Source: Acidobacteriota bacterium (GTDB taxonomy: Bacteria > Acidobacteriota > Blastocatellia > RBC074). From it: DNA of 64,000 bases. Made by a program: the position numbers and the translations under genes. The stretch is from the NCBI GenBank assembly GCA_018268995.1, contig JAFDVL010000087.1:1-64000 (forward strand), given 5' to 3'. Below the pieces are notes generated by a model. It did not search any database, was not told the origin of the DNA, and saw only the letters and a program-made list of their open reading frames with translations. Shown in pieces: positions 16,620-25,536 of the stretch (positions within the stretch are counted from its first letter, which is position 1; every line of letters starts with the position of its first letter).

Positions 16620-19400
16620 CTAAAACAGCACCCGTAATCGCACGAACACATTGCGACCAGGGGCATCCATTCCTGAACCGTGCGTGCGATAGTTTTTGTC
16701 GAGCAGGTTCATTGCGGCCAAATTTAGATTCACATTTTCCCCTAAACGTATACTCCCCTGCACATTCAGTGTTGCGTACCCAGCCGTTTTTACAAACACT
16801 GGTGCGCGGCTGTTATCATCCGTGATGCGCACGCCGTTAATCGTTGCACCTATTGGTAACACACGATTTTGAATTTGCGGCAACGTTTCGCCTGTAGTGG
16901 TAAACGTATCATCCGCTGTTCCAAATACATTATCCGTTCCCCCACTCAACCACCGACGGATCAACGAACCGCGAAAGAACGAAGCGATGTCGCTGCGGCG
17001 AATCGCGGCACCAATGCGCTCATCCGTGATGTCACCACCGCTCAAGCGTTTTTGGGCACCAATAGCATCTCCGCTGACCTCAAGGAACATAACGCGCCCA
17101 TGCCAGAACGTAGGTTGATAGCGTACCGACAAATGCCCATGCTGCGGTGGCAAGCGACGAATGAAACGATTTGGATTGAGTTCGCGCCCGACCAGATAGC
17201 TGTAATTTCCTTCGATCAGCCAGCGCGCAGTGAAACTGTAATGTACCAGTGCGTCTACGCCGTAATATTTCGCGGCACCATCATTCACAAAGGCTTTGAC
17301 AGCACGGGCATCCAGCGCGGTGGCGACCGTGATTACGTTTTGTGCGCGTTGGTCAGCAGTCGGTGTAATTGGCGTGACAGCTAGTCCTGCAAGATTGGTG
17401 GGGATATTGCTCGCGGCAAACAACAACGTTCGGCGCACAATCGGTTGTTTCAATTCAGCATCAAAAATCTGGGCGCGAGCATAAATTTTTTGCGTTTGCC
17501 AGCTCGCACCAAATTCGTAATTGTGCAAGCTCTCGGCTTTCAGCGCCACAACCTTTTTACCGCTTGATAACGCATTTTCACCGTCGCTCATCCCCATCAA
17601 CGCATTTGCCGTGACAGCCGCCGACGAAGGAATTTCATAGCCTAGGTCATTCAGCCCCAGTGCCCCCAAATCATTCAAATTCGGCGCACGAAAACCACGC
17701 CCTGTCAGCGCGTGCAAATTGAAATTTGTCGTCACGCGCCACGTGACACTGGCATTGTAAGTAAAATCCTGAAAGCTTTCATTGGAGTTTGCCACGCCCA
17801 GGCTGGTGCCAGTGCTGGTCCGATTTTGGTCAGCAAATGTTTGCACGCCGATGCGCGTGAAGCGTCCGCCCAAATTGGTGCGTAAGCGCTGTTGCCACCA
17901 ATCAGCGCGGTGCTGTGCAAATAAGCCTATAGTCTTGTAGCCTGAGCCACTCGGATACAAGCCGCGTCGTTGAATACCGGTGTTTGTCGTTGGGTCAAAC
18001 TCAACGCGGCTTGCGCGAATCAACTCTTGATAGACTTCGCCCCCAAAAACTAACGAGTGCCGCTTACCAAAATGCGTGGCAGCCTGTGAAACATACCCCA
18101 ACGATGTGACCACATTGTCGTCCGTCGTTATGCGATCTGTCGGGCGCAAATTTTGGCGAATCGAACCATCACGCTGGGCATTGACTGAAGCTGTATTCGT
18201 CCAAGCATTAATCCAGCCAAGGTTCAGCCATTCGTGCCGAGCATAACAAAAATGTAAATCCTGCGGGGCAAAGTCAGAACGGATGCGTCCCAGTCCGCCC
18301 CATAAATCTTTGTATCCACGCACAGCGTCCAGCACGCCGCGTTGATACCAGAACGATAGACTCTGCGCATTGCCCAGACGTACCGCAGCTTTCGTGTGCC
18401 AACCGTGTTGTGCGAACCCTGTGTCCTGCTGACGGTCACCAAGTAAATTACGAATTTGTGATTGGCGCAAACCAAAGAAACGATGCAACACGTTGCGCGA
18501 ATCTTCGCCGTGTCCGGCACGCAAATCGTTGTGCTTTTGCCACGATCCGCCGAACAGGAGCGCCACGCGCTGAGTGCCGAAAGTGAGTTTGGCTTGACTA
18601 CCGCCACTGGCATCTGCGCTTGCACCAAAGAGGTGCAATTCACCGCTGAGCCTATGAGCAAACGCTGGTGCCGCCGTCAGCACATTGATTGTGCCGCCAA
18701 GCGCATCGCTGCCATATTGCACACCTGTCGGGCCAAGCAACGCTTCGATGCGTTGTGCCTGACCGGGTTCGATGAAGGCGAGATATTGATTCGGCCCCGA
18801 ACGAAATGTTGCGTTGTTGAAGCGCACACCATCCACCAGATTCAACACCTGATAGCCCGTCAATCCGCGTAAGAATGGCGACACCTGCCCATATGTGCTT
18901 TGCTGCACCAGTACGCCGGGGGAGCCTTCCAGCACATTGCCAATTGTAACGAGCGGGCGATTTTGTAAGGCATTTTCATCCTTAACCGAGACAACTTGCG
19001 CGCTTTGCTCGACGGCTTCGACCTCGCCACGATGCGCTGTGATGGTGACCGCATCTTGTGTCGCCAGGATAGTCAACTGAATAGAGACCAGCTCAGCCTG
19101 GCGATTGCGAATCGTCAACGGCAACTGACGGGACTGAAATCCGCTGGCGCTCACAGTTAGGGTAAAGGCCCCATCAGGCAGATTGGGAAGCGCAAACTTA
19201 CCATCTTCACTTGTTTTGGATTGAATCAGTACCGTTCCCACCGGGCTTTGCACGGCAACAATGGCATCTGCAATAGGTGCTTGCGCAGTATCCACTACCC
19301 GGCCAGGGATGGTAGCTTGCGCCAAAGACTGACCGCCGAGAAAAATAAAAAAAAGAAAGACTACAATGGGATAAACGGGTACGGGGCGAGCGAATCTCAT
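16620..19400 (-). CDS. TonB-dependent receptor with carboxypeptidase-regulatory domain
   Basis: A protein of about 926 residues using the ATG at 19400, which gives a clean signal peptide (MRFARPVPV...GGQSLAQA); a GTG at 19469 would add 23 residues. An Ig-like regulatory domain follows (GRVVDTAQAPIADAIVAVQSP). The plug contains RPLVTIGNVLEGSPGVLVQQ and a GVQYGSDALGGTINV motif. A beta-barrel follows and ends in Phe (LRVLF). The DALGGTINV type of plug is typical of siderophore, haem or cobalamin receptors, unlike the Oar-like receptor at 1488, but the ligand cannot be assigned. It is the last gene of a packed minus-strand run, starting about 70 bases after the DDAH-like gene. Confidence 0.88.
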   Translation of the reverse strand: MRFARPVPVYPIVVFLFFIFLGGQSLAQATIPGRVVDTAQAPIADAIVAVQSPVGTVLIQSKTSEDGKFALPNLPDGAFTLTVSASGFQSRQLPLTIRNRQAELVSIQLTILATQDAVTITAHRGEVEAVEQSAQVVSVKDENALQNRPLVTIGNVLEGSPGVLVQQSTYGQVSPFLRGLTGYQVLNLVDGVRFNNATFRSGPNQYLAFIEPGQAQRIEALLGPTGVQYGSDALGGTINVLTAAPAFAHRLSGELHLFGASADASGGSQAKLTFGTQRVALLFGGSWQKHNDLRAGHGEDSRNVLHRFFGLRQSQIRNLLGDRQQDTGFAQHGWHTKAAVRLGNAQSLSFWYQRGVLDAVRGYKDLWGGLGRIRSDFAPQDLHFCYARHEWLNLGWINAWTNTASVNAQRDGSIRQNLRPTDRITTDDNVVTSLGYVSQAATHFGKRHSLVFGGEVYQELIRASRVEFDPTTNTGIQRRGLYPSGSGYKTIGLFAQHRADWWQQRLRTNLGGRFTRIGVQTFADQNRTSTGTSLGVANSNESFQDFTYNASVTWRVTTNFNLHALTGRGFRAPNLNDLGALGLNDLGYEIPSSAAVTANALMGMSDGENALSSGKKVVALKAESLHNYEFGASWQTQKIYARAQIFDAELKQPIVRRTLLFAASNIPTNLAGLAVTPITPTADQRAQNVITVATALDARAVKAFVNDGAAKYYGVDALVHYSFTARWLIEGNYSYLVGRELNPNRFIRRLPPQHGHLSVRYQPTFWHGRVMFLEVSGDAIGAQKRLSGGDITDERIGAAIRRSDIASFFRGSLIRRWLSGGTDNVFGTADDTFTTTGETLPQIQNRVLPIGATINGVRITDDNSRAPVFVKTAGYATLNVQGSIRLGENVNLNLAAMNLLDKNYRTHGSGMDAPGRNVFVRLRVLF

Positions 19401-19472
19401 CTGATGACAAACCTGTATAATTGAGGGGAACAATGAATGAACGCCGTAAGAGCTTTTATCCCGGTTCACTTT

Positions 19473-20234
19473 TTACAGCAACAAAGAACAACACGTCAGC
19501 CCGCCATCCATCTTGCGCGATTCACTCATATCCACTTCCAAAACAGGGATGCCAAGTTGTCCTAACTTATGCTGCAAATCCGGGAAGCCTGCGGCCATCA
19601 CAATGTGATCATTGATGTACAGACAATTTGCGGCGTAATCTTCGGCGGGCAAAGTTTCGATTTTTTTGTAGACCTGAAATTCAGGATAGCTGGCGAATTG
19701 CCGCGTCGCGACAATTGTCTCATTGCCGATGTAACAAACGCCCGTTTTCAAATGCAGAATATCTCCGACTGAAACCGGGATTACATTGTAGCCATGCGGT
19801 TGCACAATTTCCTGCAAAGCTGTGGCAGCCGCTGTTGTTGTGCGGGCAGAAATCCCCACATAAAACGTGTTGCCAATCAACATCACATCGCCACCATCCA
19901 ACGTCACTATTGGATCAAGAAACTTAAGCGTTCGATATTTTTCCAGCACAGGAATGATTGAAGCCGGTTCGCCCCTTCGGCTCTCTGCTCCAGGATTTGT
20001 AATCACGGCAAACTCAGGCGTGATGAGAGCGGTATCTTCAACAAAGCATCCATCAGGGAAATTCTCGTCTGCGTCCAGATCAATCACTTCAAGGCCACAG
20101 GCCTGAAGCGTAGCGACATATTGCTCGTGCTGTGTGAGGGCAAGATCGAAATCCGGCGTGCCTAAATTGGCCGTTGTGATGCCCTGACTAAAAGAGCGCC
20201 CCGGTTGACGTGTAATGGCAAGGTTGTAATGCAC
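19473..20234 (-). CDS. Dimethylarginine dimethylaminohydrolase-like amidinohydrolase (DDAH)
   Basis: A 253-residue enzyme of the guanidine-modifying superfamily. The pattern matches DDAH or a related arginine/citrulline-producing hydrolase. An acidic substrate-binding segment FPDGCFVEDTA is followed by LDGGDVMLIGNTFYVG. The catalytic His lies in LHLKTGVCYIG, and the nucleophilic Cys is in the C-terminal GGLTCCSLL (two adjacent Cys; the family usually uses the one aligned after GG-T-C). DDAH converts methylated arginines to citrulline and methylamines. The start is GTG with GAGGA eight bases upstream. It follows the DinB-like gene by about 30 bases. Confidence 0.85.
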   Translation of the reverse strand: MHYNLAITRQPGRSFSQGITTANLGTPDFDLALTQHEQYVATLQACGLEVIDLDADENFPDGCFVEDTALITPEFAVITNPGAESRRGEPASIIPVLEKYRTLKFLDPIVTLDGGDVMLIGNTFYVGISARTTTAAATALQEIVQPHGYNVIPVSVGDILHLKTGVCYIGNETIVATRQFASYPEFQVYKKIETLPAEDYAANCLYINDHIVMAAGFPDLQHKLGQLGIPVLEVDMSESRKMDGGLTCCSLLL

Positions 20235-20263
20235 GACGGTTCCTCTAGGTTCAATTGAGTGCC

Positions 20264-20800
20264 TTACGCCACGTCAGTCAAGTAACGATCCCGCAAAATA
20301 TTTAAGTGATGTCGCACATGACCTGCCATAATCCAAACTAATGCGCGCACAGTTACAGGATTATCACTGGCAACACCCGACTTGCCCCAATCCCCTTCTG
20401 CCAGCTGCTCCAACAACAACACATTGGATTCACGCAGTAAGATAAAATGTGCCAGCAAATCCTGGAGCGGCGTCTGGTCAAAATTCGATTCCCGCACATA
20501 ATCATTTTCATCGAATCCCGGCAATGCCGCAGCCTCACCATGCGCAAACGCGAAAGCGCGAAAGCCAAAGACGCGTTCGCCATCATTAATGTGCCCCATC
20601 AGCTGACGAATGCTCCATTTTCCCGGCGCATAGCGAAAGGCTTCCTGTTCGGCAGAAAGACTGGAAATCAATGCACGCACGCTTTCCGTTTGCTCTCGCA
20701 AAACTTGCAGGATGTCTGTTTCAGGAACGAGCGTCGCGTATTTTTCATAGTACGCTGCATATTCATTGGCAGCTGGTCGTTGTAAATATTGAGATGGCAT
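20264..20800 (-). CDS. DinB/YfiT-like four-helix protein
   Basis: A 178-residue predicted four-helix bundle with the DinB-superfamily layout: FRYAPGKWSIRQLMGHINDGERVFGFRAFAFA and VWIMAGHVRHHLNILRDRYL. These provide three metal-binding His positions (GHINDGE, and GHVRHH at the C-terminus). Members include thiol-dependent S-transferases and detoxification enzymes; the substrate here is unknown. I chose the ATG at 20800, seven bases after the purB stop, with GGAGAA upstream; a TTG at 20818 would overlap purB. Part of the purB run. Confidence 0.8.
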   Translation of the reverse strand: MPSQYLQRPAANEYAAYYEKYATLVPETDILQVLREQTESVRALISSLSAEQEAFRYAPGKWSIRQLMGHINDGERVFGFRAFAFAHGEAAALPGFDENDYVRESNFDQTPLQDLLAHFILLRESNVLLLEQLAEGDWGKSGVASDNPVTVRALVWIMAGHVRHHLNILRDRYLTDVA

Positions 20801-20807
20801 AGGCAAA

Positions 20808-22103
20808 TTATTCTCCAAAGACGCGCTCGAAGACGCGATTGATATTGCGGAGTCGCGTTCTTACGTCAAAAGCGCGTTCGATTTTGTCGGGCGTGAGAAG
20901 CTTGGAAATATCGGGATCGTTTGTGACCAGTTCACGAAAGTCCAGGCCATTGTCCCAGGAATTCAAAGCATTACGTTGCACCCAGTAATACGCTTCTTCG
21001 CGCTGCGCTCCGGCTGCGGCTAACTCCAACAACAACTGGCCTGAAAACACCAGACCACGCGTCAGATTCAAATTCTTCAGCAACTGCTCTTCGTTGATGA
21101 CCAGTTTATCCAGCAGCGAAGTCGTTTTCGCCAGCATGTAATCCACCGCAATGCAGGCATCCGGCAGGATCACGCGCTCTGCACCGGAATGCGAAATGTC
21201 GCGTTCGTGCCACAGCGCATTGTTTTCCAGCGCCGTCAGCGCATAGCCGCGCACGACACGTGCCAGCCCGCAGATGCGCTCAGACAAAATCGGATTGCGT
21301 TTGTGCGGCATCGCTGAAGAGCCTTTCTGACCAGGCTTGAAATATTCGTGCGCTTCGCGAACCTCAGTGCGCTGCCAATGGCGAACCTGCAACGCGAATT
21401 TTTCGAGCGAAGAGGCGATGATCGCAAGCGTGCAAACGAATTCAGAATAGCGGTCGCGTTGAATCACCTGCGTCGAAACGTTCGCGGGTTTTAATCCAAG
21501 CAGGAAGCAAACGCGCTCTTCGATTTCTGGTTCCAGATGCGCGAACGTGCCGACTGCGCCCGAAAGTTTGCCATAGCTGATGCCATCACGGGCGCGCGTC
21601 ATCCGATCAATGTCGCGGCGAATCTCTTCAAACCAGAGCGCAAATGTCATGCCCATCGTGGTTGGTTCGGCGTGAATGCCGTGTGTGCGGCCAATCATCG
21701 GCGTGTCTTTGTACTCGAAGGCTTTGCGTTTCAGCAGGTCACTCAGGGCTTGCAGCTTTTGCAGAATCATATCGCCTGCTTCACGTAGCAGCAGACCATT
21801 TGCCGTGTCTACGACATCCGAAGAGGTTAAGCCGTAATGTACCCAACGCGCTTCGGGGCCAATGTTTTCAGCCAGATTTGTTGTGAAGGCGATGACATCG
21901 TGGTCGGTTGTTTTTTCCAATTCGTGAATGCGCTCAACCGTGAACGCGGCCTTTTGCCGGATGACGTCAACAGCTTCCATCGGAACCGAACCGGCTTCAG
22001 CATTGGCCTGACAGGCGGCGATTTCAACATCCAACCACTTGCGATATTTATTTTCCTCTGTCCAGATAGCGCCCATTTCGGGCAGGGTGTAGCGACCGAT
22101 CAT
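20808..22103 (-). CDS. purB: Adenylosuccinate lyase
   Basis: A 431-residue enzyme of the fumarase/aspartase superfamily. It cleaves SAICAR to AICAR and adenylosuccinate to AMP in purine synthesis. The signature GSSAMPHKRNPI (signature loop with catalytic Ser), TGRTHG-type IGRTHGIHAEPTTMG, and SSDVVDTANG are all present. Length is normal. Its ATG overlaps the stop codon of the upstream VWA gene (ATGA at 22100-22103), so its translation is probably coupled to that of a secreted protein, which is unusual for purB. Confidence 0.96.
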   Translation of the reverse strand: MIGRYTLPEMGAIWTEENKYRKWLDVEIAACQANAEAGSVPMEAVDVIRQKAAFTVERIHELEKTTDHDVIAFTTNLAENIGPEARWVHYGLTSSDVVDTANGLLLREAGDMILQKLQALSDLLKRKAFEYKDTPMIGRTHGIHAEPTTMGMTFALWFEEIRRDIDRMTRARDGISYGKLSGAVGTFAHLEPEIEERVCFLLGLKPANVSTQVIQRDRYSEFVCTLAIIASSLEKFALQVRHWQRTEVREAHEYFKPGQKGSSAMPHKRNPILSERICGLARVVRGYALTALENNALWHERDISHSGAERVILPDACIAVDYMLAKTTSLLDKLVINEEQLLKNLNLTRGLVFSGQLLLELAAAGAQREEAYYWVQRNALNSWDNGLDFRELVTNDPDISKLLTPDKIERAFDVRTRLRNINRVFERVFGE

Positions 22104-23242
22104 TTTTTCGTTTCTTCCTTTGCTTGATTTTCACCGATGTAAAATTTCTTGCGGGCGCGGATGGTAATGCTTCTTGCGCCTAACACCTCAACATCTCGTA
22201 ATGCTACCTCATTTGCTGTTTTTTCCGTCAGATACGTGAGCGTATATTGTGCGCCAACTTCGCGCATGATTTCGATGGGCTTGGCAAGGAGTTCGTCAAA
22301 GTCTTTTGGCAGATATAACTCTCCGCCGCTGTTCTCAGCAACTTGCGTAAACTCTTTGGCGCTAGCCTCAGCTTTTTTGATGTAATTTTTGAGTTCCTTG
22401 TTTCGCTTGAAAACCCACGGTGAGACATTGATCGAAACGCCTGCGCGCGCGGAATCCCGCGGTGTGCCGCCGCTGCCGGAAAGGATTTTCGGCTTTGTAT
22501 CTTCGACCGGCTTTTTGATAAATTCGGCCCAACTGACGATAAACAACGTCACGCCTGTCTGCGTCAGGGATGCCAGGGCCGCTTGCTTTTGTGTTTGACT
22601 CACGGTGTCCACGCCATCTGTGAGCAACACCATCACGCGCCTGCCTTCAGGACTTTTGCTAAGTGTGTCTGCGGCCAACTGCAACGCATCATAAAACCGC
22701 GTCTTATCACCTTGCCTGAATTTTGTACGTAATGCTTGCCTCGCTTCCTGACGATCTGCTGTCCAATTCTGGATAAGTTCGACTTGATCCGAATATTGGA
22801 TGATCGCCAGATGATCGGCTTCGCCAAGCAATGAAATCAAGGTTTCTGCAAAATCTACGGCAGCGGGCGCTGTCAGCAATCGGTTGCTCCCGGAAGATTC
22901 GCGTTGCAATTTGGGACGGCCATTTTTGATGGTTCCAAATTCGACACTCTGATCCAATACAAGCAAGATATTCGCGGGCTCAAATTTCAGACTTGTGACC
23001 TGACGGCCCTCACGATTTTCGATCACAACCACATCTTTAGTGGTGAGATTTGTCAGGCGATTGCCTTTAGTATCCCAGGCACGCAGCGGAAGACGGGCTT
23101 CAATAGTTTCAATACGCAGATCAGGAGGGGGCTGCTCTTTCTTTTTCTCTTGCGCCACGACGTTAACGGCAAAAAAGATGAGCCACAGACAAATTGCTGG
23201 TCGCAAAATATGAAATGCCCTGGTTTGCAAACTGAGATTCAT
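22100..23242 (-). CDS. Secreted VWA-domain protein (Acidobacterial VWFA-related), short form A
   Basis: A 380-residue protein with a signal peptide (AICLWLIFFAVNVVAQ). Next comes the N-terminal beta domain DLRIETIEARLPLRAWDTKGNRLTNLTTKDVVVIE found in Acidobacterial VWFA-related proteins, then a VWA fold: ILLVLDQSVEFG (a degenerate MIDAS, D-x-S-x-E), IIQYSDQVELIQNW and VMVLLTDGVDTVSQ. Such domains usually bind metal and mediate protein contacts. It lies seven bases after a paralogue and overlaps the purB start by four bases. It is much shorter than the three paralogues at 28621-35484 because it lacks their C-terminal region. Confidence 0.85.
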   Translation of the reverse strand: MNLSLQTRAFHILRPAICLWLIFFAVNVVAQEKKKEQPPPDLRIETIEARLPLRAWDTKGNRLTNLTTKDVVVIENREGRQVTSLKFEPANILLVLDQSVEFGTIKNGRPKLQRESSGSNRLLTAPAAVDFAETLISLLGEADHLAIIQYSDQVELIQNWTADRQEARQALRTKFRQGDKTRFYDALQLAADTLSKSPEGRRVMVLLTDGVDTVSQTQKQAALASLTQTGVTLFIVSWAEFIKKPVEDTKPKILSGSGGTPRDSARAGVSINVSPWVFKRNKELKNYIKKAEASAKEFTQVAENSGGELYLPKDFDELLAKPIEIMREVGAQYTLTYLTEKTANEVALRDVEVLGARSITIRARKKFYIGENQAKEETKK

Positions 23243-23248
23243 ACAGCA

Positions 23249-24490
23249 TTAATCCCCGCTGTACCGACGTTGCCGCGCTTTGACAGTCAAGCCGGAACGC
23301 GCCGCCAACACCTGAATTGAACGAAAAGACGTGTCCACAAACTCTCTTTCGGTCAAATAAGTCAGGGTGTATTGCGCGCCGATGTCTTTCAGGATTTCGG
23401 TGGGCTGACGCAGGAAAATTTTGAAGCGATTGGGGAGGTAAAATTCGCCTCCGGTGAGTTCAGCTAAACTTTTCAGTTCCGTTTCTTTGCCATCCAATTT
23501 ATGCAGGAAGGCGGCCAATTCTTCCTGGCGTTTGAAGATGCGATTGTCCTGCCGTTCGTGCGCGCCGTTCCATTGCATCGTCTTGATAATTTCCGTGCGC
23601 AATAACTCTGTCCAACTTACGACAAAGATCGAGGCTTCGGTTTTCAGCAATGCTTCCAGCGCCTTGCTCCGAGTGGACTTGCTGGCAGAATCAAATCCAT
23701 CACTTAACAAAATCACGACACGCCGCCCCGTTTCGCATTCGTTCATCTTCTTTGCCGCCATCGCCATTGCATCGTGAAAGGTGGATTTGATGCCGACGCG
23801 GAATTTGGAATCCAACGCCGTGCGCGCCTGCTTACGATCCAGCGTCCAGTCCTGAATCAATTGCACTTTGTCAGAATATTGAATGATGGCAATGCGGTCC
23901 GTTTCGACCAGGTTATCAACGATGTTGTAGGCAAATTCGCGTGGTGCAGGCTGCGTCAAAATCGGCGTCGTCTTGCGCGGCAGCATGTCGCCGTGTTCTG
24001 GTTTTTCGTAATCTTTCTCGTCCGAATAAATGTTATTGCGATCACTTTCACCATTCTTGAATGTGCCGATTTCGTTGCTCACATCCAGCACCAGCAGGAT
24101 ATTCGCCAGTTCAAATTTGACGCTCGTGGTTTGGCGCGCGGTGCCGTCTTCGATAATGACAACATCTTTCGGCGCAAGGTCGGTCACGGGTCTGCCGACA
24201 TTGTTGTATGCCCGAACCAGCATCCGAACTTCGCGCGTTTCGATGCGTAGATCAGCTTTGTCCTGCGGTGGCTTTTGCGGGTTCTGTGTTTTGCGACCAG
24301 ATTGGGCAGCGACAGAAAAGGAAAGAAGAAGGGAAAGCGCGAGGGAGAGAAGGAGAGAAGAAGGGAAAGCGCGAGGGAGGGAAGGAGAGAGAGGGAGCGC
24401 GCGCGATAGCACAAGCTTACACCTTGTCGAGCTTTCGCTCTTTCGCGCTTTCGCTCTTTCTCCCTCTCTCTTTCTCTCTCTTTCTCTCAT
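23249..24490 (-). CDS. Secreted VWA-domain protein, short form B, with low-complexity N-terminus
   Basis: A 413-residue paralogue of the preceding gene: DLRIETREVRMLVRAYNNVGRPVTDLAPKD, ILLVLDVSNEIGTF (degenerate MIDAS), IIQYSDKVQLIQDW and VVILLSDGFDSASKS. I chose the ATG at 24490 with GAGGA upstream; it lies eight bases inside the stop region of the metallo-hydrolase gene. The N-terminus is strange: a run of Arg/Glu/Lys/Ala codons from a purine tract is followed by a Ser/Leu/Pro-rich, signal-peptide-like run from a pyrimidine tract (SSLLLSLALSLLLSFSVAAQ). The usable signal peptide probably begins within this region. Confidence 0.82.
   Translation of the reverse strand: MRERERKREGERAKARKSESSTRCKLVLSRALPLSPSLPRAFPSSLLLSLALSLLLSFSVAAQSGRKTQNPQKPPQDKADLRIETREVRMLVRAYNNVGRPVTDLAPKDVVIIEDGTARQTTSVKFELANILLVLDVSNEIGTFKNGESDRNNIYSDEKDYEKPEHGDMLPRKTTPILTQPAPREFAYNIVDNLVETDRIAIIQYSDKVQLIQDWTLDRKQARTALDSKFRVGIKSTFHDAMAMAAKKMNECETGRRVVILLSDGFDSASKSTRSKALEALLKTEASIFVVSWTELLRTEIIKTMQWNGAHERQDNRIFKRQEELAAFLHKLDGKETELKSLAELTGGEFYLPNRFKIFLRQPTEILKDIGAQYTLTYLTEREFVDTSFRSIQVLAARSGLTVKARQRRYSGD
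24325..24388. repeat. 32-base tandem duplication in low-complexity DNA, inside a reading frame
   Basis: GAAGAAGGGAAAGCGCGAGG begins a 32-base unit at 24325-24356 that recurs at 24357-24388 with one base changed. The period is not a multiple of three, so the two copies are read in different frames of the VWA gene. On the minus strand this is a pyrimidine tract encoding the Ser/Leu-rich signal region; an opposing purine tract encoding Arg/Glu lies at about 24421-24490. Confidence 0.75.
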
Positions 24491-24497
24491 TTGTTCC

Positions 24498-25295
24498 TCA
24501 TAATTCAATCCACGGCGTAGGCGCGGCGTAGTTCGCGATTTTTACGCGGCTTTCTGCGTTTGAAGAAAACAACGGTGCCCGTTCTTGTAATGCCTGAATT
24601 GCCGCCAGTCGTGCAACTTCGGGATGATTAGAATTTTGTGAGAGATGCGCCAGCACGATGTGATGCGCCCGACCATCGAAATCATCGCGTAAAAAGCGCG
24701 CTAGTTCGTCATTCGATGTGTGCCCATGCCGCCCCATAATTCGTTGCTTCAGCGACCACGGGTAATAAGTGCAGGCGCGCAACATATCTGTTTCATAGTT
24801 CGATTCCAGAATCAGCGCATCACATTCGCGAAACCGTTCGGCGGCTAACCCGTGGTAATAACCCAAGTCCACCGCCATCCCGATTTTGATACCGTCAGCT
24901 TCGACCGTAAACGCGAAAGGATCGGCAGCATCATGGGGAATGGTGAAGGGGTGAAACTTGAAATCGCCAACTTCAAAATCCTGCGCGGAAGAAATGGCAT
25001 CGCCGCGTTTTACCTTATTTACTTTGTCGCCGAGTTTGCAGGCATTCAGTGTGGCTGTCGAAATAAAGACGGCCGCACCGATGGTTTTAGCGATGACGTG
25101 TAAGCCGCTGGCGTGATCGCCGTGTTCGTGGGTGATAACAATGGCATTGATTTTATGTGGGTCTTCGCCCGCTTCCTGAATGCGGCGCATCGTCTCTTTG
25201 CCGCTCAACCCGCAATCAATCAACACACGTGTTTCACCGGCAACGATTAAAGTCGCATTGCCGGAACTCCCACTGCCGAGAATACAAATTCGCAT
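24498..25295 (-). CDS. MBL-fold metallo-hydrolase (YycJ/WalJ-like)
   Basis: A 265-residue metallo-beta-lactamase-fold protein. The metal motif THEHGDH (HxHxDH) is present, followed by AVDLGYYHGL (bridging Asp), the ESNYE segment and VLAHLSQNSNHPE. The pattern MRICILGSGSSGNATLI...LIDCGLSGKE matches the YycJ/WalJ group, which has been linked to cell wall and DNA double-strand exonuclease functions in other bacteria. It is the first gene of the minus-strand run that continues with VWA genes and purB, overlapping the next frame's leader. The substrate is not predictable. Confidence 0.87.
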   Translation of the reverse strand: MRICILGSGSSGNATLIVAGETRVLIDCGLSGKETMRRIQEAGEDPHKINAIVITHEHGDHASGLHVIAKTIGAAVFISTATLNACKLGDKVNKVKRGDAISSAQDFEVGDFKFHPFTIPHDAADPFAFTVEADGIKIGMAVDLGYYHGLAAERFRECDALILESNYETDMLRACTYYPWSLKQRIMGRHGHTSNDELARFLRDDFDGRAHHIVLAHLSQNSNHPEVARLAAIQALQERAPLFSSNAESRVKIANYAAPTPWIEL

Positions 25296-25401
25296 GAAAA
25301 AGGCCCGCTCGTTCGAATAATAAACTGGTCACTAAAATGATGCCGCATCGTAGCACACGGCAATTCAGGCAGGCAAAAAGATCAGCCCGCGATTTTCTAT
25401 C

Positions 25402-25431
25402 TTGACGCTAAGTTAACATCTCGGCTATTTA
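25402..25431 (+). promoter_or_regulatory. Candidate sigma-70 promoter
   Basis: TTGACG at 25402-25407 is followed after 18 bases by TATTTA at 25426-25431 on the plus strand, upstream of the secreted-protein gene at 25537. It predicts a leader of about 100 bases. The spacer is shared with the divergent metallo-hydrolase gene. Confidence 0.35.
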
Positions 25432-25536
25432 ATGCGTCCTCCTCTTGTAACAAATCTCTTGAACCTGCGAGCAGCATTTAGCGTTTCCCTTTTTACGCTG
25501 ATTACCGAACGATTTCTTTTTCGCTGGAGTATCTTG

